Shown piece after piece: positions 7,669 to 17,555 of a stretch of 64,000 nt of DNA. This DNA comes from Archangium sp. (GTDB taxonomy: Bacteria > Myxococcota > Myxococcia > Myxococcales > Myxococcaceae), in assembly GCA_030695565.1 (NCBI GenBank), contig JAUYRZ010000091.1:1-64000 (forward strand), written 5' to 3'. Each line of letters opens with the position of its first letter. Within the stretch, counting starts at the first letter, position 1. The notes beneath the pieces are model-generated. The model saw only the letters and a list, made by a program, of their open reading frames with translations. It did no database searches and was not told the DNA's origin. The translations under genes and the position numbers were made by a program.

Positions 7669-9528
7669 ATGACGTCCCGCAGCACACTCTGTTTGGTGGC
7701 CCTCCTCATGACTGGCTGCAGCCCTGCACTGGGCCGGGTGTTGGTGACGGTGGTCTTCGAGAACGAAACGCGGACCCAGTGCATCAGGGCCTCGGCCGGG
7801 AACGCAAGCGGGGGCTCGATCAATGCCAACCCGGCCTCCCTCTCCCGGGGAGGAAAAGACACCCTGCGCATCGGCCTCGGCGAAACGGCCGAGCTGGTGG
7901 GCGAAGTGAGGGTGACCATCGCCCGCTTCAGCACGCCTGACTGCTCGGGCACCGCTTTCGATACCGCGAGCAAGACCGCTGAGGTGGTGCGCGGCGCTTC
8001 GTTGGCCACCCTCGAGTTCCGCTTCGTGGGCCAGGGAAACACGGATGGCGGAACCGATGGGGGCTCCGACGGCGGGTTCGATGCCGGCTGCGACACCGCG
8101 GCCTGCGGTAATCCGCCCGGCGAGTGTGAGCTGCCTCAGGCCACCGGTTGCCAGGGTGACGGCGGGTGTCGTTTCACCTTCAAGGCTGCGCAGACCGCCT
8201 GCGGCGACGCGGGGGTGTGCAACACCATGGGCGTGTGTGTGGCCGACGTGTGTTCCGTCTCGCCCAACGGCTCGGCCTGCAACGACGGCTTGCCCTGCAC
8301 GCCCACCTCGAGCTGTCAGAACGCCCAGTGCGTGGGGGCCTGCGCGGCCCCGCCCTCCTGCAACGCGCCGGTCACCCCGCTCACCTGCGATCTGGCCACC
8401 CCTACCTCGTGCGCCATTCGCCCCACCAACGAAGGCGGCAGCTGCGGCGCGGTGGGCAACCTCTGCCTCGATGGTGGTTGCCTGCCCTGGCTCCAGCTGA
8501 CCCCGCTCAACTTCCCCACCCGCCTCGCTGACGTGGCCTACCCCACGGCCAGCTGGGTGCTGGCCAGCCCCGATGGCGGCGCCTGCGACACGGTGATCTC
8601 CACCAGCGGCGCAGCGGCGACCGTGATGCAGGGTGATTGTGGCTCGCCTTCGATCACCTCGGTGGTGAACGACGCCGGCGTCTCGGTGATCACCACGCTG
8701 GGTCTCGACGTGGCCCCCGGCGCCCGGCTGCACTTCGTGGGCGCGCGGCCCGTGCAACTGGTGGTGGTGGGCGACGCTTCGATTCGCGGCGTGGTGACCG
8801 TGGCCCCGCTGATCGCCGGCGTTCAGCCCGCGGGAAGCCCGGCTGCAAGCTGCGTGGCGGCTCTGCCCGGCACGGCCAATCAACAAGGGGGTGGTGGCGG
8901 CGGCTTTGGCTCCACCGGCGGCCGGGGTGGCGACAGCGGCGGCCAGGGTGGTGGAAACACCGCGACGTTGACCCCGCTGCGCGCGGGCTGTGCGGGCGCT
9001 GCCGGCTTCCGGCCTGCGGGCATGAGCCTTCCCGGCCAGGGGGGCGGCGCGCTTCAGCTGATCGTCGCCGATACCCTGACGATGCCGGGCGGCGTGGTGA
9101 CGGCCTCAGGTGGAGGCGGCTCGGCAGGCACCGGCGACAACGAAGGGGGTGGGGGGGGTGGCAGCGGCGGCACGGTGATCATCGAAGCGCGCAACATCGA
9201 CCTGACCGGTGGCGCGGTGACGGCCAACGGGGGCGGCGGCGGGCAAGGCGGCGACACCGGAGAAACCAGCGCCAATGGCGCCTTGGGGCCGATCGCGTCG
9301 GTCACCGCGGCGGGCGCGGCCAACGCAGCCAGCAGCAGTGGTGGTTCGGGCGGCATCGGCGGCGACAACGGCACTCAAAACGGGGGCGCTGGCAGCGGGG
9401 GCGGCTCGCGGGGCGGCGGTGGTGGTGGTGGAGCGGCGGGGGTGATCTTCATTCGCGGCACGGTCTCGTGCACGCGCGGCGGCGGCGTCATCTCAGGGGC
9501 TCAGCCGATGCCCTTCACCTGCAACTAA
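7669..9528 (+). CDS. Cys-rich and Gly-rich surface lipoprotein
   Basis: A 619-residue secreted protein with a type II signal peptide; the lipobox is LMTGC, with lipidated Cys17. After a short beta domain (to about residue 120) there is a Gly/Asp-rich linker (TDGGTDGGSDGG type) common in myxobacterial surface lipoproteins. A Cys-rich region (about 140-270) follows, then a C-terminal half that is extremely Gly-rich with stretches such as GGGGGGSGG, ending at CTRGGG and CN. The Gly-rich repeats resemble those of a beta-helix or fibrous surface protein. The gene ends 4 nt before cheB. The function is unknown; a structural or adhesive cell-surface role is the most plausible. Confidence 0.82.
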   Translation: MTSRSTLCLVALLMTGCSPALGRVLVTVVFENETRTQCIRASAGNASGGSINANPASLSRGGKDTLRIGLGETAELVGEVRVTIARFSTPDCSGTAFDTASKTAEVVRGASLATLEFRFVGQGNTDGGTDGGSDGGFDAGCDTAACGNPPGECELPQATGCQGDGGCRFTFKAAQTACGDAGVCNTMGVCVADVCSVSPNGSACNDGLPCTPTSSCQNAQCVGACAAPPSCNAPVTPLTCDLATPTSCAIRPTNEGGSCGAVGNLCLDGGCLPWLQLTPLNFPTRLADVAYPTASWVLASPDGGACDTVISTSGAAATVMQGDCGSPSITSVVNDAGVSVITTLGLDVAPGARLHFVGARPVQLVVVGDASIRGVVTVAPLIAGVQPAGSPAASCVAALPGTANQQGGGGGGFGSTGGRGGDSGGQGGGNTATLTPLRAGCAGAAGFRPAGMSLPGQGGGALQLIVADTLTMPGGVVTASGGGGSAGTGDNEGGGGGGSGGTVIIEARNIDLTGGAVTANGGGGGQGGDTGETSANGALGPIASVTAAGAANAASSSGGSGGIGGDNGTQNGGAGSGGGSRGGGGGGGAAGVIFIRGTVSCTRGGGVISGAQPMPFTCN

Positions 9529-9532
9529 AGTC

Positions 9533-11014
9533 ATGGCGAAATTCCGCGTTCTCATCGTCGATGACTCGTCGCTCAGCAGGGAGGTCCTGCGGAGGACGCT
9601 CGAGCTCGATCCCCACCTGTCGGTGGTGGGCGAAGCGAAGACCGGCGAAGAGGCCGTGACCCTGGTGCGGGCGCTGCGCCCATCGCTGGTCACGATGGAT
9701 CTGAACATGCCCGGCATGGGCGGGCTCAAGGCCATCGAAGTGATCATGCGCGAGCGGCCCACGCCCATCGTGGTGATCTCCGAGCGCTCTTCGACCTCGG
9801 GCGTCGACCTCAACTACGAGGCGCTCTCGCGCGGCGCGTTGGAGCTGGTGCCCAAGTCGGCGGTGTTCGGTGCGGGCGACGAAGAGGTGCGACGGTTCGT
9901 CGAGCGGCTGCGCCTGCTGGCCGAATCGGGGCTGGACGAAGACGAAAGACCCGCGGCCCGGCCCGCCCCTGCCCCGCCCATTCCGGTGTCCACCGAGAAG
10001 CCGCTGCTCCTGGGCATCGGTGCTTCCACCGGCGGGCCCCGCGCGCTGGCCAAGCTGCTCAGCTCGTTGCCCCGCGACTTCCCGCTGCCCATCGCGGTGG
10101 TGCAGCACATGGCGGAAGACTTCTTCGACAGCTTCGTGCGCTTCCTGCGCGATGCGTCGGGTCATCCCGTGGAGCAGGCGACCGCGTCCACCCGGTTCGA
10201 GCCGGGCAAGGTGTACGTCGCCCCGCCCCGGCAGGAGCTCTTCGTCCGCGAGAACCTGAGCGTGAAGCTGCTGCCCCCTCCGCCCAACTCGATCATCTCG
10301 CCTTCGGTCGACAGCCTGTTCTTCTCGATGGCCACCGCGCTCAAGGGGCGCTCCATCGGAGTGCTGCTGACCGGCATGGGCGATGACGGCGCGCAGGGGC
10401 TGTTGCGCATGCGGCGCATGGGCGCGCGCACGATCATTCAAGACAAGGCGAGCTGCGCGGTGTTCGGCATGCCGCGCGCGGCGATGGAGCTGGGCGCGGC
10501 CGAGCACGTCATCTCGCTCAACCTGATCGCGCCGTTCCTGACCCAGGTGGCCAAGGGTGGCGAGACCCCGTCGATTCCACCGCCTTCCGCGCCGATCTTC
10601 AGCGCCCGGCCGTCAGCGGCGCCCGCCCCCGCTCCTGCACCCGCGCCGGTGCGAGAGAAGAAGCTGGTGTTGATCGTCGATGACCAGCAGAGCGATCTGG
10701 AGATCGCCCGGGTCACCCTGCAGCGCGCGGGCTTCGACGTGCTGACGCTCGACAACCCGCTGATGCTGGCGCGCACCCTGCGCCGCAACGTGGTCGACGT
10801 GGTGGTGCTCGAGCCGGAGCTCAAGACCATGAAGGGCGCGGTGGTGGTGCAGACGCTGAGATCACACGGCCTGGGCACGGTGCCCATCTGCCTGTGGTCG
10901 TCCGCCGACGAGAACACGCTCTCGACTCGGTTGCGCGAATGCCAGGCCTCAGGCTCGGTGCGCAAAGGCGATCCCGCCGCCCTCGTGAGAGCCGTCACCA
11001 AACTCGCAACCTGA
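9533..11014 (+). CDS. cheB: CheB-type protein-glutamate methylesterase with an extra C-terminal receiver
   Basis: A 493-residue chemoreceptor methylesterase/deamidase. An N-terminal receiver (1-125) has the acidic pair and a phosphoacceptor Asp56 (TMDLNMPG). The methylesterase domain (about 150-345) carries the Ser (GASTGG), His (VQHM) and Asp (TGMGDDG) catalytic residues. A Pro/Ala-rich linker joins a second receiver (about 372-493), in which the phosphoacceptor position is Glu427 (VVLEPEL) although the acidic pair and the switch Lys remain. Canonical CheB ends after the esterase domain, so the second receiver is an addition. No CheR, CheA or chemoreceptor gene is visible nearby. It follows a lipoprotein gene by 4 nt. 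Confidence 0.95.
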   Translation: MAKFRVLIVDDSSLSREVLRRTLELDPHLSVVGEAKTGEEAVTLVRALRPSLVTMDLNMPGMGGLKAIEVIMRERPTPIVVISERSSTSGVDLNYEALSRGALELVPKSAVFGAGDEEVRRFVERLRLLAESGLDEDERPAARPAPAPPIPVSTEKPLLLGIGASTGGPRALAKLLSSLPRDFPLPIAVVQHMAEDFFDSFVRFLRDASGHPVEQATASTRFEPGKVYVAPPRQELFVRENLSVKLLPPPPNSIISPSVDSLFFSMATALKGRSIGVLLTGMGDDGAQGLLRMRRMGARTIIQDKASCAVFGMPRAAMELGAAEHVISLNLIAPFLTQVAKGGETPSIPPPSAPIFSARPSAAPAPAPAPAPVREKKLVLIVDDQQSDLEIARVTLQRAGFDVLTLDNPLMLARTLRRNVVDVVVLEPELKTMKGAVVVQTLRSHGLGTVPICLWSSADENTLSTRLRECQASGSVRKGDPAALVRAVTKLAT

Positions 11015-11024
11015 GCCCGAAACG

Positions 11025-11058
11025 AAAAAACCCCCTGAGTCGCCTCAGGAGGTTTTCT
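11025..11058. terminator. Bidirectional intrinsic terminator
   Basis: A 9-bp stem (11031-11039 with 11044-11052) and a 4-nt loop are flanked by six A on the left and TTTTCTT on the right. On the minus strand it ends the secG-tRNA-Leu transcript with a run of six U. On the plus strand it can end the cheB transcript. Confidence 0.85.
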
Positions 11059-11060
11059 TG

Positions 11061-11142
11061 TGCCCAAGAAGGGATTCGAACCCTTACGCCTCGCGGCGCC
11101 AGCCCCTCAAGCTGGTGTGTCTACCAGTTCCACCACCTGGGC
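11061..11142 (-). tRNA. tRNA-Leu (anticodon GAG)
   Basis: An 82-nt type II tRNA. The acceptor stem is GCCCAGG/CTTGGGC with one G-U pair, and the anticodon arm is CCAGC-TTGAGGG-GCTGG, giving GAG. A long variable arm and a TTCGAAT T-loop are present. CCA is not encoded. It lies downstream of secG on the same strand and is followed by a strong terminator. Confidence 0.95.
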
Positions 11143-11235
11143 ATTTTTATGCGAACTGCATGTCGTGAAGCGACGCGCTGATACCAGATCGACTGACGAG
11201 GGGAAGAGAGAAATGAACCCTCTTCGCCGTCAGCT

Positions 11236-11661
11236 TCACTTCTGCGCGGGAACGGCGTCCGCGGCAGAGCCCTTGTCGTCGACCGGGGCCGGCTTCGGAG
11301 CGGCTTCGGAGGGGCTGGCAGGGGCCGCTTCTGCGGGCGCCGGGGTCGGCGTGGCAGCGGTCGGAGCCGGGGTCGCACCGGGCACGGCAGGCGCCGCCGT
11401 GGTGGTGTCCTCGATCAAGTCAGCAGCCGAGGTGCGCAGGCCGACGAACGAGAGACCCAGCGAAGTGACGAAGAAGCCCGCCGCGCAGAACGCGGTGAGC
11501 TTGGTGAGGAAGGTCGCCGCACCGCGGCCACCAAAGGCCGACGTGGCCGCGCCGCCACCGAGCGCCGCTCCCATGCCCGCGTCCTTCCCCGGCTGGAGGA
11601 GGATCACGAAGATCATGAAAACGCAGAGAACGATGTGCACGACGGTGAAGAAAACGAACAT
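11236..11661 (-). CDS. secG: Preprotein translocase subunit SecG
   Basis: A small inner-membrane subunit of SecYEG that assists protein export. The protein has two membrane helices (about 2-22 and 53-75) joined by a Gly-rich cytoplasmic loop with the LLQPGKDAGMG and GGGAATSAFGGRG signatures of SecG. A C-terminal extension of about 60 Ala/Pro/Thr residues is not part of the core family, which usually ends near 80-110 residues. An AGGAG sits about 10 nt upstream of the ATG. It follows tpiA and precedes tRNA-Leu, a gene order seen widely in proteobacteria. Confidence 0.93.
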   Translation of the reverse strand: MFVFFTVVHIVLCVFMIFVILLQPGKDAGMGAALGGGAATSAFGGRGAATFLTKLTAFCAAGFFVTSLGLSFVGLRTSAADLIEDTTTAAPAVPGATPAPTAATPTPAPAEAAPASPSEAAPKPAPVDDKGSAADAVPAQK

Positions 11662-11714
11662 AGGGAGGCGCTCCTAAGCACACACGTCGGTCGCAGACAA
11701 CGACCGTTCAGCGA

Positions 11715-12476
<762 letters not shown>

Positions 12477-12486
12477 GTTGTTTCGT

Positions 12487-13671
12487 TCACTCCAGGGCTT
12501 TGAGGCCCGGGAGCTCCTTGCCTTCGAGGAACTCGAGCGACGCGCCGCCGCCCGTCGAGACGTGAGTCATCTTGTCTGCCAGCCCAAAGTCATTCACCGC
12601 CGCGGCCGAGTCACCACCGCCCACCACGGTCTGCGCCTCTTTGTTGTTGGCCATCGCGATGGCCACCACCTTGGTGCCTTCGGAGAACTTCGCCACTTCG
12701 AACAGGCCCATGGGGCCGTTCCACAACACGGTGCGCGCGTCGCGAATGTGCTGGGTGAAGACCGAGCGGGTCTTGCCGCCGATGTCGAGGCCCATCAGGT
12801 GCGCGGGAATGGCCCGCTCGTTCACGTCGACGGCCGCCGTCTTGTCGTCAGGCGAGGTGCCGCACACGTGATCCACCGGCAACACGATCTCCACGTTGAG
12901 CCGCTTGGCCGAGTCGAAGATCTTCATCGCCAGGGTGACCTTGTCTTCTTCCACCCGGCTCTTGCCGACCTCGATGCCCTGCGCCCTCAAGAACGTGTAG
13001 GCCATCGCGCCGCCGATCAGCATGGTCTGGCACTTGGGCAGCAGGTTCTCGATCACCTTGATCTTGTCGGACACCTTCGAGCCGCCCAGCACCACCACGA
13101 ACGGCTTCTCGGCGCCCTTCACCACCTTGCCCAGCTGCTCGAGCTCCTTGCGGATGAGCATGCCGGCGCACTTCTCCTTCATGAACGGCACCATGCCCGC
13201 GGTCGACGCATGCGCGCGGTGCGCCGTACCGAAGGCGTCGTTGCAGTACACGTCGGCGTTGGCGGCGAGCTGGCGGGCGAAGTCGGTGTCGTTGGCCTCC
13301 TCTTCCTTGTGGAAGCGGAGGTTCTCCAACATCAGCACCTGGCCGGGCTTCAGATCCTTCGCCTGCTTGCCCACGCCTTCGCCGATGCAGTCATCGGCCA
13401 TGAGCACTTCGTGTTCCTTGCCGAGCAGCTCCGAGAGCCGCCGGGCGATCGGCATCAACGAGAGCTTCGGGTCGACGCCCTTGGGCCGGCCCAGGTGCGA
13501 GCCGAGCAACGGCTTGCCACCCGCCTTGAGCACCGCACGAATCGTCGGGAGCGCCTCCCGAATGCGCGTGTCGTCGGTGATGTGCTGCGTGTCATCGAGG
13601 GGGACGTTGAAGTCCACCCGGATGAAGACGCGCTTGCCCGTCAGCTGCAGCTCTTCGATGTACCGGACCAT
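12487..13671 (-). CDS. pgk: Phosphoglycerate kinase
   Basis: Transfers the phosphate of 1,3-bisphosphoglycerate to ADP. The 394-residue length matches the family. The N-terminal [10 protein letters not shown] substrate loop, the GSHLGRPKG motif, the KVSDKI and GGAMAYTFL nucleotide-binding segments and the C-terminal GGGDSAAAV loop are all present. It follows gap by 12 nt and precedes tpiA by 10 nt on the same strand. Confidence 0.98.
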   Translation of the reverse strand: MVRYIEELQLTGKRVFIRVDFNVPLDDTQHITDDTRIREALPTIRAVLKAGGKPLLGSHLGRPKGVDPKLSLMPIARRLSELLGKEHEVLMADDCIGEGVGKQAKDLKPGQVLMLENLRFHKEEEANDTDFARQLAANADVYCNDAFGTAHRAHASTAGMVPFMKEKCAGMLIRKELEQLGKVVKGAEKPFVVVLGGSKVSDKIKVIENLLPKCQTMLIGGAMAYTFLRAQGIEVGKSRVEEDKVTLAMKIFDSAKRLNVEIVLPVDHVCGTSPDDKTAAVDVNERAIPAHLMGLDIGGKTRSVFTQHIRDARTVLWNGPMGLFEVAKFSEGTKVVAIAMANNKEAQTVVGGGDSAAAVNDFGLADKMTHVSTGGGASLEFLEGKELPGLKALE

Positions 13672-13683
13672 GTCGAGGCTCGC

Positions 13684-14694
13684 TTACTTCGCCGCGATGA
13701 GGAACTTGGCCACGTCGACCATGCGCGAGGAGTAACCCCACTCATTGTCGTACCAGGCGAAGACCTTGAGGAAGTTGCCGTCCATCAGCTGCGTCTGGGT
13801 CGAGTCGAAGATCGAGCTGTGCGGGTTGTCGTTGTAGTCGATGCTCACCGTCTGCTCGGTGTCGTACTGGAGCACGCCCTTCATCGGACCGCTCGCCGCC
13901 GCCTTCATCGCCGCGTGCACTTCCTCGACGGTGACGGTCTTCTTGAGCTGCACGGTCAAGTCGACCAGCGACACGTTCGGGGTCGGCACCCGAATCGACG
14001 AGCCGTTGAGCTTGCCCTTGAGCTCGGGGAGCACGAGGCCGATCGCCTTGGCCGCGCCCGTGCTGGAGGGAATCATCGAGAGCGCCGCCGCGCGCGATCG
14101 GCGCAGGTCGTCGTGCACCAGGTCGAGGATGCGCTGGTCGTTGGTGTAGCTGTGGATGGTGGTCATCAGGCCGCGCTCGATGCCGAACGAGTCGTTGAGC
14201 ACCTTGGCCACCGGGGCCAGGCAGTTCGTGGTGCAGCTCGCGTTGCTGATCACGTGGTGCTTCGCGGGGTCGTACTTGGTGTGGTTGATGCCGAAACACA
14301 CCGTGAGATCGACGTCGCCCTTCCCGGGGGCCGAGAGCAGCACCTTCTTGGCGCCGGCCTGCAGGTGGAGCGAGGCCTTCTCCTGGCTGGCGAAGCGGCC
14401 GGTGCACTCCATCACCACGTCGACGCCCAGCTCCTTCCAGGGCAGCTTCGCGGGGTCCTTCTCGGCGAACACCTTGTAGGTCTTGCCGTCGATGGTGATG
14501 CTGTTCTCGGTGGCGGTGACGGTGCCGGGCCAGTTGCGGTGCACCGAGTCGTACTTGAACAAGTGAGCCAGCGTGGCCGGCTTGTCGAGGTCGTTGATGG
14601 CGACGATCTCGATGTCTTCCTTCCGCTGAAGAGCGGCGCGCAGCACCATGCGGCCGATGCGGCCGAACCCGTTGATCGCGAACTTGATGGCCAT
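13684..14694 (-). CDS. gap: Glyceraldehyde-3-phosphate dehydrogenase
   Basis: Oxidises glyceraldehyde-3-phosphate to 1,3-bisphosphoglycerate with NAD+. The 336-residue length is typical. The Rossmann start (KFAINGFGRIGRM) and the active-site SNASCTTNCLAPV with its catalytic Cys are intact, and the conserved C-terminal YDNEWGYSSRM is present. It is the first gene of the gap-pgk-tpiA-secG cluster. An AGGAG lies upstream of the ATG, and a weak -10-like TATACG lies near 14725-14730 on the minus strand. Confidence 0.98.
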   Translation of the reverse strand: MAIKFAINGFGRIGRMVLRAALQRKEDIEIVAINDLDKPATLAHLFKYDSVHRNWPGTVTATENSITIDGKTYKVFAEKDPAKLPWKELGVDVVMECTGRFASQEKASLHLQAGAKKVLLSAPGKGDVDLTVCFGINHTKYDPAKHHVISNASCTTNCLAPVAKVLNDSFGIERGLMTTIHSYTNDQRILDLVHDDLRRSRAAALSMIPSSTGAAKAIGLVLPELKGKLNGSSIRVPTPNVSLVDLTVQLKKTVTVEEVHAAMKAAASGPMKGVLQYDTEQTVSIDYNDNPHSSIFDSTQTQLMDGNFLKVFAWYDNEWGYSSRMVDVAKFLIAAK

Positions 14695-14765
14695 GTGAGG
14701 CTCCTGGAGTGAGAGGCGGGGGACCGTATATTTCTGCCCTGTCTGCCGCCAGCGTTGTGTGTGGC

Positions 14766-17504
14766 CTAACCGCGCCGCCTGCGCAGCAGCAACAGCATGA
14801 AGAGCAGCGGGCCCATAACCGGGGCCGTGGAGCAGCCACCTCCCTGGAAAGCGAGGACGGGTTGGCGGATCACGCCCGCATCATCCCCGGTCATCCCCGC
14901 ATCTGGCTCGGGGGCGCCGGCATCGAAGCCTGCATCCGCAAAACCTGCGTCGATCCCCGCGTCATCCATGCCCGCGTCGATCACCATGCCCGCGTCGACC
15001 TGAATGATGCCGCCATCGAACGACGTGGGCGAGAGGAAGACCAGCACGCGGCGCATCACCTCCACCCGGGTGGGCCGGTCGACCAGGGTCTCGAAGGGAA
15101 AGCCGAACATCACCGATTGGCCGGGGGTCCCGATGGCCGCGCTGCCACCCGAGCCGTAGCTGGCGAGCTGCACCGCGCCGCCCGCCGCCGCGATCGCCGG
15201 AGGCGTTGCCGTGTCGAACGAACCGGCCGTTCCATCGTCGAGCACCATGCCGTTGAGACCCATCAGCGCATCCGCGCCGCTGACGGAGAGCCCGCCCGTG
15301 GTCCCCGGTGCGGTCGCCGAGAACGCCGTGAGCAAGGCAGGCGTGGCGCTGCCATCGCCCGTGAAGAAGACGGGCAGATTGCGCGCGCGGAAGCCGGTCA
15401 CCACCATCTGTTCGGCCGCCGTGAGCGGCGCCCCACCCTGCTTGCCGCGGCCCACGAACCAGGTGAGCAACTGGTACGGCATCTGCGGCACGTCGCCCGA
15501 GGCCACCGCGTCGGTGTCGGCAGTATCGAAGCCCACGTCATTCGCGTCGAGCGCCTGGCCGGTGAGCCGCGCCGCGGAGCCGTCGTTGATGCGCTCCACG
15601 AAGACGCGCAGCACGTTGCCCAGGGCGTACCGCGTGGCGAACGACTCGGTCTTGCCGATGGCCGCCTCGAGCCGGTCGTAGCCGTTGACCACCAGCACGA
15701 GCGGCTTGCCCATCACCGGGGCCTTCACACCAACCACGGAAGACGGGAACGACTCGCCTCCCGTGTTCGTGGCGGTGACGCGGAAGTACTTCGCCGCCGT
15801 CGCGGGAATCGCCACGCGCGCCTGCGTCATGTTCACGTCGATGCCGTTGTCCCACGAGAGGCCGTCATCGCTCGAATACACGCGGTACGCCGTCGCGGCC
15901 TGGCCTCGAACGCCCTGCGTATCGGTGGGCGATGCACGCCAGCGGATCACCGCTTCGCCGCCGCCTTGATTGAGCGCCGCGAGGTGCGTCGGCGGCTCGG
16001 GAGGAAGACGAACCGCCACGCCGTCTTTCTCTGCGTAGAAGCGGATGATGCCCTGCGCGATGGAGCGCGCCGCGAGGTAGCGGAAGCCCGGCTCCTTCAG
16101 GTGCAGCGCATCGGCCGCCGCGTCGTGGAACGCGACCTCGAGCAGCACGGAAGGTGTCTCGCCGTTGTTGCCCGGGTTGAGTTCACCGAAGTTGGCCGTC
16201 CTCACGCCGCGGTCTTGCCAGCTGGGCCGGTTCCACCCGCTGGTCGCCTTGATGTCGTTCATCATCTCGCCGTGAATGAGCAGGCCCAGCCGATCGCTGC
16301 CCGCCACCCCGCTGAAGTCAGCCAAAGGGCTGGGCGGAGAACCCGGCCCGTAGACGTAGGTGTTCGTGCCCACCGCGGTGCTGTTGAACGCGTTGGTGTG
16401 CCACGCGACGTAGATCGCGTCTTCGCCCGGCTCGTGCACCCAGGCAGCGAACCGCGGGCGGGTTCCCACGTCGTTGCTGCGATCGCTCGCGGGCGTGTTG
16501 CTGCCCGGTGCCCAGACGGTGGTGGGCGCTCCGGCAAATTGCGTGTGGTAGCGGGCCGACTCTTCGAAGCGGGGACGGCCACTGACGCCGTTGCCGCGTT
16601 CGATGAGCCCCTGGCCGCCACCGAACTTCACGGCGTCGAGCGAGATGTTGGTGCCCGCGGCGTTGGTCGAGTCGTTCTGCGCGACGACCTGCGCCGTACC
16701 ACCCTGCTTGAAATAGAAGCGGCCCAGCTGAACCCAGGTGCCGCCGTGACGCTGCTGATTGACGCGGAAGTGCGTGTCGCCGCCAGCGTGACGCACGATG
16801 AAGTGAGCGTCGGTCACGCGCGCGCTGAAGGCGGTGTAGCTGATCGCCACGTCGTAATAACCGTCACGCGGAATGCTCGCGGTCCAGGTCGCGCTGGCGG
16901 TCGCGGTCGGCGCGGAGCTCATCAAGCGGTTCGTGCCCATCGAGAACGGCAACGTGGCCCCGCTCATCGGGAACGCCGGCCGGCCCCAGCCCATCAGGCT
17001 CGAGTTGAGGAACAGCCCCGCGGCTCCTGCCTCGACGTAGCCAGCCTCACCGTTGTCGACGAGCACGAGGTTGGTGTTGAGATCGAGCTCACGCACCGGC
17101 ACCACCCGGGCGCCGGCGTTGAGCAGCATGGGCATCAGGTACTGGCTGAGCGTCTCGATGCTCACCAGATCCTCGACGATCTCGTTGGTGGTGGGCCGCT
17201 GCGTGCGCCACTCCGTCAGCCCCGCCTCCCAGGTGAAGCCATGGCCGGGGCTCAGGTAGACGACCTTGCCTGCCAGCGCGCCGACACCTTTCACGGTGGC
17301 GGCCGGCGAGCCTCCGATGCGCTGGGTGGCGCGATCAGCGCGCACCAGCGGCGGAGAATCGGGCGTGAGGGTGGGCTCCCACGACTTCGCCTCGACGGGC
17401 GGGAACGGCTGGAAGCCGGGCGGCTCGAGGCCACAGTCATCTACCCAGGACTGCGCCAAGGCGGCGGAAGCGAAGAGAACCAGCGAAGCCGAGAGCAGAC
17501 GCAT
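14766..17504 (-). CDS. Secreted N-acetylmuramoyl-L-alanine amidase with golvesin-like and fibronectin III domains, MYXO-CTERM-like tail
   Basis: A 912-residue surface protein. A Sec signal peptide is visible (MRLLSASLVLFASAALA, cleaved before QSW). An amidase_3-like zinc hydrolase region starts with VVYLSPGHG and continues later with YVAWHTNAF and the Glu in SVLLEVAFHD, split by a golvesin C-terminal-like beta domain (DGYYDVAISYTAF, HAGGDTHFRVNQQ). A fibronectin type III-like segment and a further domain follow. Near the C-terminus there is an Asp/Ala/Gly linker and then GGGCSTAP, a hydrophobic stretch and RRRRG, which matches the MYXO-CTERM sorting-signal layout. It probably cleaves peptide side chains from peptidoglycan at the cell surface. 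Confidence 0.85.
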   Translation of the reverse strand: MRLLSASLVLFASAALAQSWVDDCGLEPPGFQPFPPVEAKSWEPTLTPDSPPLVRADRATQRIGGSPAATVKGVGALAGKVVYLSPGHGFTWEAGLTEWRTQRPTTNEIVEDLVSIETLSQYLMPMLLNAGARVVPVRELDLNTNLVLVDNGEAGYVEAGAAGLFLNSSLMGWGRPAFPMSGATLPFSMGTNRLMSSAPTATASATWTASIPRDGYYDVAISYTAFSARVTDAHFIVRHAGGDTHFRVNQQRHGGTWVQLGRFYFKQGGTAQVVAQNDSTNAAGTNISLDAVKFGGGQGLIERGNGVSGRPRFEESARYHTQFAGAPTTVWAPGSNTPASDRSNDVGTRPRFAAWVHEPGEDAIYVAWHTNAFNSTAVGTNTYVYGPGSPPSPLADFSGVAGSDRLGLLIHGEMMNDIKATSGWNRPSWQDRGVRTANFGELNPGNNGETPSVLLEVAFHDAAADALHLKEPGFRYLAARSIAQGIIRFYAEKDGVAVRLPPEPPTHLAALNQGGGEAVIRWRASPTDTQGVRGQAATAYRVYSSDDGLSWDNGIDVNMTQARVAIPATAAKYFRVTATNTGGESFPSSVVGVKAPVMGKPLVLVVNGYDRLEAAIGKTESFATRYALGNVLRVFVERINDGSAARLTGQALDANDVGFDTADTDAVASGDVPQMPYQLLTWFVGRGKQGGAPLTAAEQMVVTGFRARNLPVFFTGDGSATPALLTAFSATAPGTTGGLSVSGADALMGLNGMVLDDGTAGSFDTATPPAIAAAGGAVQLASYGSGGSAAIGTPGQSVMFGFPFETLVDRPTRVEVMRRVLVFLSPTSFDGGIIQVDAGMVIDAGMDDAGIDAGFADAGFDAGAPEPDAGMTGDDAGVIRQPVLAFQGGGCSTAPVMGPLLFMLLLLRRRRG

Positions 17505-17555
17505 CGATCCGGCCCATAGCACGAAGCTCCTCGGGCAGACTCCGCCCCATGACGG

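Noticed and set aside
9120..9460. GGC/GGT-rich tract as a tandem DNA repeat or mobile element
   Set aside because: The repetition is at the protein level (Gly-rich coding sequence) and has no terminal repeats or transposase.
14709..17519. Long open frame (936 codons) antisense to the amidase gene
   Set aside because: The amidase has a signal peptide, known motifs and a sorting-like tail; the opposite frame is Arg/Ala/His-rich without any motif.
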